From contig JACMRC010000202.1 in assembly GCA_014376655.1 (NCBI GenBank), positions 1-5,924 on the forward strand: a stretch of 5,924 nt of DNA, written 5' to 3'. The notes below the pieces were generated by a model. The model was not told where the DNA came from and made no database searches. It saw nothing but the letters and a program-made list of their open reading frames with translations. Source of the stretch: Mucilaginibacter sp. (GTDB lineage Bacteria; Bacteroidota; Bacteroidia; Sphingobacteriales; Sphingobacteriaceae). Shown here one piece after another: positions 1 to 5,924 of this stretch. The first letter of the stretch is position 1, and every line of letters begins with the position of its first letter. Both the position numbers and the translations under genes were made by a program.

Positions 1-173
1 CCATAATTAATAACCTTAACCTGTATGCCATTACTGTTAGTAAGCGTATATTGGAATACCTGTTGTCCGTTAATATCACCATATGCTACTTTGCCGATGG
101 ACGGCTTGCCCGGTTTGGCAATTGCAATTAGAAATGCAAAAAATAACAAATTAAAAAAAACTATTTTTTTCAT
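1..173 (-). CDS. galM: Aldose 1-epimerase (mutarotase), exported; N-terminal 57 codons only
   Basis: This is the start of a gene cut by the left edge of the window. The ATG is at 171-173 (minus strand), and 57 full codons plus two bases are visible with no stop. Residues 1-19 form a lysine-then-hydrophobic signal peptide (MKKIVFF..., ending AIA before KPGKP), so the enzyme should act in the periplasm. The mature part reads YGDINGQQVFQYTLTNSNG and then VKVINYG. This is the typical opening strand pattern of GalM-type mutarotases (the 'ytLtN.nG..v.v.nyG' motif). The family interconverts alpha and beta anomers of free aldoses such as galactose or glucose and is usually about 340-390 residues long. 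The catalytic His and Glu lie beyond the edge and cannot be checked. The gene follows the DUF6282 gene by 36 bases in the same direction with no visible terminator, so it is probably the last visible member of the same operon. The family call is fairly secure; the sugar specificity is unknown. Confidence 0.85.
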   Translation of the reverse strand, partial: MKKIVFFNLLFFAFLIAIAKPGKPSIGKVAYGDINGQQVFQYTLTNSNGIQVKVINY

Positions 174-209
174 CAGGTATAAAGATTGGTTATATAAAGA
201 TATTCAATT

Positions 210-1121
210 TTATTTTTCAGCATCCAAACCCAATAACTTTACAGGATTCTTTCGGGCTATTAATTCTATATCCTGCTCGCTCAATCCATTTGCCTTTAAT
301 GCCGCTATAAATGTACGTAGTCCGTCCGGAGGTAAAGGGTTATTCTTTTGCCCAAGGTCAGAGTCAATAATAAAATGCTCTGCACCGATGGTTTTGATCA
401 CATTTGCATAGCTGGCCATTGCGCCTTTATTTTTTGCATTTGGCAAACCCGCCGGTTGGAAACAAAACTCAATTACAGCGCCCATAGCAGCCATTTGTTT
501 CATTTGGTCTAATGTAGCGCCAAGCAGCATAGCGTGGGTTACCACAATGTTTTTAACTCCTGCTGCTTTAGCCACTGGGATAAGTATCAATGATTCTGCA
601 GGTGTTGAATGCCCTGTTTCAAACACTAAATTATTTTGGGCGATAACTTGGAAAACTTCGGCCATTTCAGCCACAGGCTTACCATCTTTAACTACCGAAA
701 CAAATTGTCGAGGCCCCGGGGTATGTTCAAAACCATTTTCGGAATCAACGGTGGGCAGCCAAACAACTTTGCCTCTGTGGCCCTCAAATTGCGCCATGCG
801 ACGCACGGCCTCGGCATTAATACCACCAACAGAACGGTTTAAAACTATGCCGCCAAATACTTCAATACCGGGTACTTCCTGCATCGCAACTTGCGCGCGG
901 TCGGCGGTCATGAAATAATGATTTTTGAGTACTATACCCCGCATACCTTCTTTCTTAGCCAGACGCGCGAAATCAAGGTCGCTTATGGCACGGGTTGTAA
1001 CATCAGGCCCGGTATGGCAATGAAAATCAATAACACCGGATAGGGGATTAGTATCTGCTTGCGCCCAAACCACATTGGCCAGCAACAAACCTGCAAATAC
1101 TAATCCTGCCCGTTTTAACAT
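210..1121 (-). CDS. Putative exported metal-dependent hydrolase, DUF6282 / amidohydrolase-like
   Basis: This is a complete 303-residue protein. Residues 1-20 look like a type I signal peptide (MLKRAG, a hydrophobic core, VWA before QAD), which implies a periplasmic location. The mature chain opens with the strand VIDFHCHTGPD, giving an HxH pair (H34, H36). It continues with IVLKNHYFMTADRA (K66, H68), FETGHSTPAE (H171), IVVTHA (H196) and FIIDSDLGQKNNP (D253, D255). Histidines and a late aspartate at strand ends are the layout of metal-binding TIM-barrel hydrolases of the amidohydrolase superfamily. The HxxTGPD and LKxH-x4-TADRA patterns match my recollection of the DUF6282 family. No substrate is established for that family as far as I know, so no reaction is assigned. 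The start codon lies 3 bases after the GH92 stop, which suggests translational coupling with the alpha-mannosidase; the mutarotase follows. The length and reading frame look intact. An esterase, lactonase or amidase role would all fit. Confidence 0.75.
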   Translation of the reverse strand: MLKRAGLVFAGLLLANVVWAQADTNPLSGVIDFHCHTGPDVTTRAISDLDFARLAKKEGMRGIVLKNHYFMTADRAQVAMQEVPGIEVFGGIVLNRSVGGINAEAVRRMAQFEGHRGKVVWLPTVDSENGFEHTPGPRQFVSVVKDGKPVAEMAEVFQVIAQNNLVFETGHSTPAESLILIPVAKAAGVKNIVVTHAMLLGATLDQMKQMAAMGAVIEFCFQPAGLPNAKNKGAMASYANVIKTIGAEHFIIDSDLGQKNNPLPPDGLRTFIAALKANGLSEQDIELIARKNPVKLLGLDAEK

Positions 1122-1124
1122 GTG

Positions 1125-3386
1125 TTATTTAGTTAATGAAAATGGTTTATCATCAGCACCAAGGCCGCGTTGTTCATTAGGCTTGTTGCCCATTTCTAAC
1201 TTTAAAGTACCGCCATTTAACAGATCGTTATGGGTAATGAAGTTCTTAGTATAATTTTTACCGTTTAAGCTTGCCGATTGGATATAAACATGATCCTTAT
1301 CATTAGCCGCTGCGTCAATCACAAATTTCTTCCCGTTCTCTAAGTTCAGGGTGATCTTTTTAAACATCGGGCTGCCAAAAGCATACTCACCTGTACCAGG
1401 TGTCACACTATATAAACCTAAAGCGCTTAACACATACCATGACGATGTTTGTCCCTGGTCTTCGTCACCGGGATAACCATTTTCGGTAGCATTATAAAGT
1501 TTATACATTACATCGCGCGAGCGGAACTGTGCTTTCCATGGCTGGCCTGCATAGTCATAAAGGTATACCATGTGTTGGATAGGCTGATTACCATGCGCAT
1601 ATTGCCCCATGTTTGCCATAACCATTTCCGTCATTTCGTGGATCATGCCTTTATAAGTACCAACATTAACTTTATTAGGTTCGCTAAATACAGAGTCGAG
1701 TTTGGCAGTGAAGTTTTTATTGCCACCCATCAAGTTAATTAAACCTTGGGTATCCTGGAAAACCGACCAAGTATAGTGCCATGAGTTACCCTCGGTAAAC
1801 GGACCACCCCATTCAATCGGGTCGAAGTTTTTCGTCCATTGCCCGTCGGCACCTTTGCCCTGCATAAAGTGGGTAGCCGGGTTGTATACGTTTTTGTAGT
1901 TATACATTTGGCGTGCAAAAACATCCATGTAGTATTTGTTACCTGTCATTTTAGCTAACTGGTAACCGCACCAATCGTCATAAGCATACTCCAAAGTTTT
2001 AGCTGTTGATTCGCGGTAATTAGGATAAGGCACATAGCCCAACTGGTAATATTCTTTCCAGCCTTCGCGGCCGTTAGCCGGTCCCCAAGGGCCTTTGCTT
2101 GATGCTTCGTGCATATAAGCAGCAAGCGCCTCATTAGGATCGAATGTGTGGATACCTTTTGCCCATGCATCAGCTAATAAAGAAATAGCGTGATTACCAA
2201 CCATGCTACCGGCTTCGCTCGGGAACGACCATGACGGCAGCCAGCCACATTGCTTATAAGCATCCAATAATGCCTGCATGTAACGACCATGCATTTCGGG
2301 CTGTATTAAAGCATTAAGCGGGAACTGCGCGCGGAAAGTATCCCAGAAACCGGTATCCGTATACATATAACCCGGATGTACCGTTCCATCATAAGGGCTA
2401 AAATAGTATGGTTTGCCATCGGCACCAACCTCATAAAATTTCCTTGAAAACAAGCTGGCACGGAAGAAACAAGAATAGAAAGTTTCCATGTCCCCTTTGC
2501 TGCCACCCTCTACAGTTATTTTACCTAATGATTTATTCCAAACCGCGGCAGCGTTAGCTTTGGTTTGCTCTAAAGTTTTATCGGCACCTAACTCGCGGTC
2601 AAGGTTTAATTGAGCCTGCTCAGCACTAATGTATGATGATGCTGTTTTAACCTGTACTTTTACACCACCTTTAAACTCGACGTAAGCGCCCCGGCCCAAA
2701 CCCTGAGCTTCGGTCGAATCTGCATTAATGGTGTTCTTTTTATTTTCCCAGGTGCCGTAACCTTTTATAGGCTTATCAAACTGTATCACAAAGTAACTTT
2801 TCCAGCCTCTTTTAAACCCCGCCCCGTTATTTACAAACCCTGTTATTTTGTTCTCTTTCGGAAGGATCTTCACGCCGCTTAAACGGTCATAACCATCTAA
2901 AACTAAAAAGCTTTTTTTGCCTGATGGATAACTGAATCGAAGATGTGCACCACGTTCAGACGGCGAGATCTCGGTGGTTATCTGGTTGTCAAAGGTAACC
3001 TTATAGTAATTTGGCTTCGCTATCTCGTTGGTATGGCTAAATTTGGCTTCGCGCTTGTTTTCATCTACAACCAATTCACTCATCGGCATTAACGAAAATA
3101 CCGCGTAATCTCGTGTCCATGAACTGCACTGGTGCGCTTGCTGAAAACCACGGATATGATCTAAAAAGTATTGGTATTTCCAGCCGTCGCCGTTTTTGCC
3201 GGTTTGCGGTGTCCAGGTATGCATCCCGAAAGGCAATGCTGTAGTAGGATAGGTGTTACCTCTTGTTAATTGATGTTTGGAGTTGGTACCCTGTAAGGTA
3301 TTTACGTAATGCACCAGATCGAGTTGCTGTGCAAAAGCAAAATTAACAGACAGTAAAGGGGTAAGAAAAAGTAATTTTAGTTTCAT
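1125..3386 (-). CDS. GH92 family alpha-mannosidase, exported
   Basis: This is a Ca2+-dependent exo-alpha-mannosidase of glycoside hydrolase family 92, which removes terminal alpha-mannose with inversion. I prefer the ATG at 3384-3386 (753 residues). It opens directly with a signal peptide (MKLKLLFL..., AFA before QQ) and is preceded by an A-rich leader. An in-frame ATG at 3434 would add 16 charged residues in front of the signal. In 753-residue numbering, the N-terminal beta-sandwich carries RGNTYPTTALPFGMHTW (43-59). The helical barrel carries TDTGFWDTFRAQFP (343-356). GGPFTEGNSWHYTW (527-540) holds the likely general acid E532, and YPGDEDQGQTSSWYVLSALG (638-657) holds the likely base region D641/D643. 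The C-terminus has the family's MGxxPN signature (732-737), but with RG where WG is common. A His-Glu pair at 583-584 occupies the place linked in Bacteroides GH92 enzymes to alpha-1,2 specificity, so alpha-1,2-mannosidase is favoured but not proven. The exported esterase lies 109 bases upstream, and the DUF6282 gene starts 3 bases downstream. Confidence 0.95.
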   Translation of the reverse strand: MKLKLLFLTPLLSVNFAFAQQLDLVHYVNTLQGTNSKHQLTRGNTYPTTALPFGMHTWTPQTGKNGDGWKYQYFLDHIRGFQQAHQCSSWTRDYAVFSLMPMSELVVDENKREAKFSHTNEIAKPNYYKVTFDNQITTEISPSERGAHLRFSYPSGKKSFLVLDGYDRLSGVKILPKENKITGFVNNGAGFKRGWKSYFVIQFDKPIKGYGTWENKKNTINADSTEAQGLGRGAYVEFKGGVKVQVKTASSYISAEQAQLNLDRELGADKTLEQTKANAAAVWNKSLGKITVEGGSKGDMETFYSCFFRASLFSRKFYEVGADGKPYYFSPYDGTVHPGYMYTDTGFWDTFRAQFPLNALIQPEMHGRYMQALLDAYKQCGWLPSWSFPSEAGSMVGNHAISLLADAWAKGIHTFDPNEALAAYMHEASSKGPWGPANGREGWKEYYQLGYVPYPNYRESTAKTLEYAYDDWCGYQLAKMTGNKYYMDVFARQMYNYKNVYNPATHFMQGKGADGQWTKNFDPIEWGGPFTEGNSWHYTWSVFQDTQGLINLMGGNKNFTAKLDSVFSEPNKVNVGTYKGMIHEMTEMVMANMGQYAHGNQPIQHMVYLYDYAGQPWKAQFRSRDVMYKLYNATENGYPGDEDQGQTSSWYVLSALGLYSVTPGTGEYAFGSPMFKKITLNLENGKKFVIDAAANDKDHVYIQSASLNGKNYTKNFITHNDLLNGGTLKLEMGNKPNEQRGLGADDKPFSLTK

Positions 3387-3446
3387 GTGCTTTTTTAGCC
3401 TAAATAGTTGGTAATAGGGGTGCCGGTTGGTCATGCGGCTTTACAT

Positions 3447-3466
3447 CCCAATTATAGGAAATTATA
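3447..3466 (-). repeat. Two-copy 10-base tandem repeat (TATAATTTCC, TATAATTGGG)
   Basis: Reading the minus strand, TATAATT occurs twice exactly 10 bases apart, about one helical turn, in the gap between the esterase and GH92 genes. It overlaps the weak promoter candidate. A duplicated -7-like element or a binding site with two half-sites on one DNA face is conceivable. With only 7 identical AT-rich bases per copy, chance is an adequate explanation. Confidence 0.35.
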
Positions 3467-3474
3467 AAAACGTA
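3449..3474 (-). promoter_or_regulatory. Weak candidate promoter for the GH92 gene
   Basis: The 109-base gap between the esterase stop and the preferred GH92 start is AT-rich. On the minus strand it holds two near matches to the Bacteroidota -7 element TAnnTTTG: TACGTTTT (3467-3474) and TATAATTG (3449-3456), each 7 of 8. No TTTG -33 element sits at the expected distance from either. The start codon at 3386 would then have a leader of roughly 50-75 bases. This could give the mannosidase its own transcription start, or the gene may simply be read through from the esterase promoter. AT-rich chance matches are common, so the call is tentative. Confidence 0.2.
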
Positions 3475-3495
3475 TGGGCTATTGTAATAATTAAC

Positions 3496-4695
3496 TTACT
3501 TAACAGCTCCTGTGTAGCCAAAAATGTCGCCATGTTCACCAACCTTACTACGAAGAATAATCTTACCAGTGAAGATCAGACTTTTATCCATCCTTGCTGA
3601 AATAGATTCTTTTATAACTGTAGCGCTACGCGGTACTTTTTTATTAAATACCTGCTTGCCGTTTACAGTAACGGTTACTTTTTTATCCAAATTGACCAAG
3701 TTGTCATTAAGATAGATATATAGCGCTTCGTTTTCATTTTCTATAACAGTAATATCATTACCATTAATAGCTACACGCACTTTTAAACCTTTTTTCGCAG
3801 TAGTGATATCGGTACCTAGCCAATAAAATTGGTCTCTTAAAATATCATCCTGTATCCAGATCACATCTTTAGGTAAAGCGTTACGGGTGTATGATGCCAG
3901 CCATGGTACGGCTATGGTGTCCTTACGGTTCATCCAATGCGGCATATCAGGATAAACATGTGTTTCGTGGGTGAAGCTGCCGGGATAAACAGTTTGTAGA
4001 CTGTCCAGTCGCTTGCCCCATTGCGCAACTAATTCGTTTCTATGGTACGCTGCGTCTTTTCCACCTACAAAAGCCATAAAAGGTAAGTTCTTTAAGTTCA
4101 ATATCTGCGCATCGCCGGGGTGTCCCGCCATCATTGAGGCTGCTGCCCAGTAATCGGGCAGGCGTGGGGCCAGTTGAAACACACCATCACCACCGGCAGA
4201 ATAGCCCATAAGATAAACCTTATCGGGGTTTACATCGTCCATCACAATTTCGCTTTTAATAACCTCGGTCAATAGCTCGTCCATTGGGTAATCATGCCAC
4301 ATGTTCCAGGCATCCATTGGTGCTCTCGGTACAAAATATATGCCCTCTTTTAACTTATACAGTTTCTTCTGATTCTCCCATTGTTGGTCGTTAAGCTTTG
4401 CAGGCGCACCGCCACCGCCATGCAGCGAAATATATAAGCTACGGCCACCTGCAGGTTTATCGCCAAATATTTGCGTGGTAAACTTCATAGTGAAGTTTTT
4501 ATACTGGATTTGATGTGCTGCCCATTCGGCCTCGGCTTTTGGTTTTTGTAGCTCCATTTGGGCTTTTAGTTCGGTAGCAGCAATCTCGTCGGTTTTTTTA
4601 CGGCTTAATTTGGTTTGCGCTAAAGCGGATATGGTGAAAAGAGTTGCCAGGATTAACAAAGTACAGGTTTTCAAATCGAAGTAAGTTTTGGTCAT
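3496..4695 (-). CDS. Exported alpha/beta-hydrolase (esterase-like) with C-terminal beta-rich extension
   Basis: This is a serine hydrolase of the alpha/beta fold, probably an esterase removing acyl groups from a glycan or small ester. I place the start at the ATG at 4693-4695 (399 residues). The signal peptide then begins MTKTYFDLKTCTLL and ends ISALA before Q. The earlier in-frame ATG at 4734 adds 13 residues and would lie almost on the predicted transcription start. In 399-residue numbering, YISLHGGGGAP (88-98) is the oxyanion-hole segment. YLMGYSAGGDG (161-171) carries the GxSxG nucleophile elbow with S166. FVGGKDAAYHR (209-219) offers the acid D214, and YPDMPHWM (248-255) the catalytic H253. 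Residues after about 275 (through VNGKQVFNKKVP to the end) are not needed for the hydrolase core and look like a small beta-sandwich. The arrangement resembles CE1 / PHB-depolymerase-like exported esterases, but I cannot name the substrate. It is the first gene of the leftward set and diverges from the rhamnosidase gene. Confidence 0.85.
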   Translation of the reverse strand: MTKTYFDLKTCTLLILATLFTISALAQTKLSRKKTDEIAATELKAQMELQKPKAEAEWAAHQIQYKNFTMKFTTQIFGDKPAGGRSLYISLHGGGGAPAKLNDQQWENQKKLYKLKEGIYFVPRAPMDAWNMWHDYPMDELLTEVIKSEIVMDDVNPDKVYLMGYSAGGDGVFQLAPRLPDYWAAASMMAGHPGDAQILNLKNLPFMAFVGGKDAAYHRNELVAQWGKRLDSLQTVYPGSFTHETHVYPDMPHWMNRKDTIAVPWLASYTRNALPKDVIWIQDDILRDQFYWLGTDITTAKKGLKVRVAINGNDITVIENENEALYIYLNDNLVNLDKKVTVTVNGKQVFNKKVPRSATVIKESISARMDKSLIFTGKIILRSKVGEHGDIFGYTGAVK

Positions 4696-4721
4696 TAGGA
4701 TATTTTTGTTTGCTAAATTTA
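4687..4721 (+). promoter_or_regulatory. Weak candidate promoter for the GH78 gene
   Basis: On the plus strand TTTG (4687-4690) is followed after 23 bases by TAAATTTA (4714-4721), which matches TAnnTTTG at 7 of 8 positions but at the long end of the allowed spacing. A perfect TATTTTTG also lies at 4701-4708, but without a -33 element at a sensible distance. Either would give the rhamnosidase gene a leader of about 50-85 bases and would overlap the 5' end of the divergent esterase transcript. Because the region is AT-rich, confidence is low. Confidence 0.2.
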
Positions 4722-4740
4722 GTAAGATTATCATAAATAC

Positions 4741-4770
4741 CTATATTACATTTCAGATTAACCAATCAAA
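4741..4770 (-). promoter_or_regulatory. Candidate promoter for the leftward (esterase-led) genes
   Basis: On the minus strand a TTTG (plus-strand 4767-4770) is followed after 18 bases by TAATATAG (4741-4748). This resembles the Bacteroidota promoter TTTG / TAnnTTTG, with a full -33 match, 6 of 8 at -7, and acceptable spacing. Transcription would begin near 4735, giving a leader of about 40 bases before the preferred esterase start at 4695. That placement supports 4695 over the in-frame ATG at 4734. It would drive the esterase and possibly the three genes downstream. Confidence 0.35.
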
Positions 4771-4776
4771 CCTGTA

Positions 4777-5924
4777 ATGATCTATCTACACAAAAAGGCA
4801 ATGCTAAAAGCATTGTTATTTACCATTATTGTTCCCGGCGCATTTACTAATAGCTATGCACAGCTAACAGTGGCTAAAACCTTGTGCGAAAATAAGGTTA
4901 ACCCTTTAGGCGTAGCAGCCCAAAACTTGCATTTTGGTTGGGAGTTATCATCAATTCAAAACGGTCAGAGCCAAACTGCTTATCAAATAGTTGTTGGCAC
5001 TTCGACGGATAAATTAAAAGCCGGCAGTTACGTCTGGAACTCATCCGCAGTAAAAACAAACGAAAGCGTTTTTGTGCCCTATAAAGGAAATACCTTATTG
5101 CCGGGCATGGTGTATCACTGGCAGGTAAAGGTTTGGGATAAAAACAAACAAGCATCTGCCTGGAGTAAAGTAAGCAGTTTTTGCACCGGCCTTGAAAGCG
5201 CCGCCGACTGGAAAAATGCCCGATGGATAGGTTACGAAGAATTACCAGACTCCATGCGCGTTGTGCCGGGAGTGCACAGTCTTGATGGAGGAGCGATAAA
5301 ACGATTGGGTAATAAAGCCAGGCAACGCACTGTAATTCCATATTTTCGCAAAGAGTTTAAAGCTGATAAGAAAATTGTTGCCGCCTACGCCTTTATCAGC
5401 GGGCTTGGCCAATACGAAATGAGTGTGAATGGCAATAGGGCCGGCGATGGTTTTTTAACCCCGGGCTGGACGTATTACGATAAAACTGTTTTATATAACG
5501 TAATAGATATTACCAGCCTGTTAAATACTGGCGTTAACACATTAGGCGTAACTGTTGGCAACGGTTTTTATAACATCAACCACGAGCGTTACACTAAAAT
5601 GGTTGATGCCTTTGGTAATCCTAAATTGATTTGCCGGGTAAAATTAACTTATGCTGATGGCGCTACCGATGATGTAATAAGTAATGAAAACTGGACAACC
5701 TCGCCATCGCCCATTACATTTAGCAGTATTTACGGCGGCGAGGATTACGATGCGCGGCTTGAGCAAGCAGGGTGGGATAAAACCGGTTTTAACGATACCC
5801 GTTGGAAAAAAGCACAGTTAGTAAAAGCACCAACCGGCCAATTAATTGCCGATCCGGATTACCCGGTGGCTATTATGGATACATTTAAAGTAAAGAGTAT
5901 TACAAAGCCCTTCTCGTTAATTTC
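4777..5924 (+). CDS. GH78 alpha-L-rhamnosidase, exported; N-terminal 382 codons only
   Basis: An open frame runs from 4777 to the right edge without a stop (382 codons plus two bases), so the gene is cut by the window. Residues 1-29 are a signal peptide (MIYLHKKAMLKALLF to NSYA before Q). An alternative ATG at 4801 (residue 9) keeps a good signal peptide and has an A-rich leader, CAAAAAGGCA, so the start is uncertain by 8 codons. Residues 41-138 (NPLGVAAQNLHFGWEL to VSSFCTG) match the Fn3-like module that opens bacterial rhamnosidases. Residues 188-350 (PYFRKEF, ISGLGQYEMSVNG, DGFLTPGWTYYDKTVLY, VGNGFYN, GGEDYDAR) match the Bac_rhamnosid_N carbohydrate-binding domain. The family hydrolyses terminal alpha-L-rhamnose from polysaccharides or glycosides. 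The (alpha/alpha)6 barrel with the catalytic acids lies beyond the edge, so activity cannot be judged. The gene is divergent from the esterase-GH92 set, which suggests a shared role in one glycan's breakdown. Confidence 0.92.
   Translation, partial: MIYLHKKAMLKALLFTIIVPGAFTNSYAQLTVAKTLCENKVNPLGVAAQNLHFGWELSSIQNGQSQTAYQIVVGTSTDKLKAGSYVWNSSAVKTNESVFVPYKGNTLLPGMVYHWQVKVWDKNKQASAWSKVSSFCTGLESAADWKNARWIGYEELPDSMRVVPGVHSLDGGAIKRLGNKARQRTVIPYFRKEFKADKKIVAAYAFISGLGQYEMSVNGNRAGDGFLTPGWTYYDKTVLYNVIDITSLLNTGVNTLGVTVGNGFYNINHERYTKMVDAFGNPKLICRVKLTYADGATDDVISNENWTTSPSPITFSSIYGGEDYDARLEQAGWDKTGFNDTRWKKAQLVKAPTGQLIADPDYPVAIMDTFKVKSITKPFSLI

Noticed and set aside
174..209. Possible terminator or promoter between the DUF6282 and mutarotase genes
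   Set aside because: The 36 bases are AT-rich with no stem and no convincing promoter pair; simple read-through is the better explanation.
25..411. Plus-strand open frame of 128 codons spanning the mutarotase start and the DUF6282 end
   Set aside because: It runs antisense across two genes with recognisable proteins and the gap between them. Its own translation resembles no family and is rich in Ser, Asn and Phe, as expected of antisense reading.
547..918. Plus-strand open frame of 123 codons, with another at 636-842
   Set aside because: Both lie wholly antisense to the DUF6282 gene, which has clear motifs, and neither has a plausible protein of its own.
1739..2506. Short minus-strand frames at 1739-1924, 1955-2170 and 2306-2506, and a plus-strand frame at 1449-1742
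   Set aside because: These are out-of-frame or antisense readings inside the GH92 gene, whose frame is continuous and has family motifs on both sides of each.
3387..3495. Possible rho-independent terminator between the esterase and GH92 genes
   Set aside because: The best inverted repeat on the minus strand is GCCG...CGGC with a 10-base loop and is not followed by a T run. It is too weak to call.
3524..3715. Plus-strand open frame of 63 codons
   Set aside because: It is antisense to the esterase C-terminal module and has no independent support.
4898..5341. Minus-strand open frame of 147 codons
   Set aside because: It is antisense to the GH78 gene, whose plus-strand frame is uninterrupted from 4777 to the window end and carries rhamnosidase domain signatures. 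The minus-strand translation is Cys- and Arg-rich and matches nothing I recognise.

Overview
The window looks like part of a carbohydrate-degradation locus from a member of the Bacteroidota, most likely a soil or plant-associated Sphingobacteriales genus such as Mucilaginibacter or Pedobacter. The reasons are the protein families present (GH92, GH78, exported mutarotase), the absence of convincing Shine-Dalgarno sequences with A-rich leaders instead, and a TTTG / TAnnTTTG-like promoter in the intergenic region. The genus is inferred from style and cannot be proven from this sequence. I see no rRNA, tRNA, CRISPR array, insertion sequence or phage gene. Coding density is very high; the longest non-coding stretch is about 110 bases.

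Layout. Four genes lie on the minus strand, in transcription order: an exported alpha/beta-hydrolase (esterase-like, 3496-4695), a GH92 alpha-mannosidase (1125-3386), a putative exported metal-dependent hydrolase of the DUF6282 type (210-1121), and the first 57 codons of an exported aldose 1-epimerase (1-173, cut by the window edge). Diverging from them across an 81-base intergenic region is a plus-strand GH78 alpha-L-rhamnosidase. It is open to the right edge (4777-5924), so only its signal peptide and N-terminal beta-sandwich modules are visible, not its catalytic barrel.

How the genes fit together. All five products start with an export signal ending in an AxA-type cleavage site and none shows a lipobox cysteine, so the set is predicted to be periplasmic (or secreted). 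A plausible job is the trimming of a branched, probably acylated heteropolysaccharide or glycan carrying terminal alpha-mannose and alpha-L-rhamnose. The esterase would remove acyl groups, GH92 and GH78 the terminal sugars, and the mutarotase would equilibrate released anomers. The DUF6282 protein, separated from the mannosidase stop codon by only 3 bases, has no established function and is the least understood element. No SusC/SusD pair or regulator is visible, so calling this a complete polysaccharide utilization locus would go beyond the evidence.
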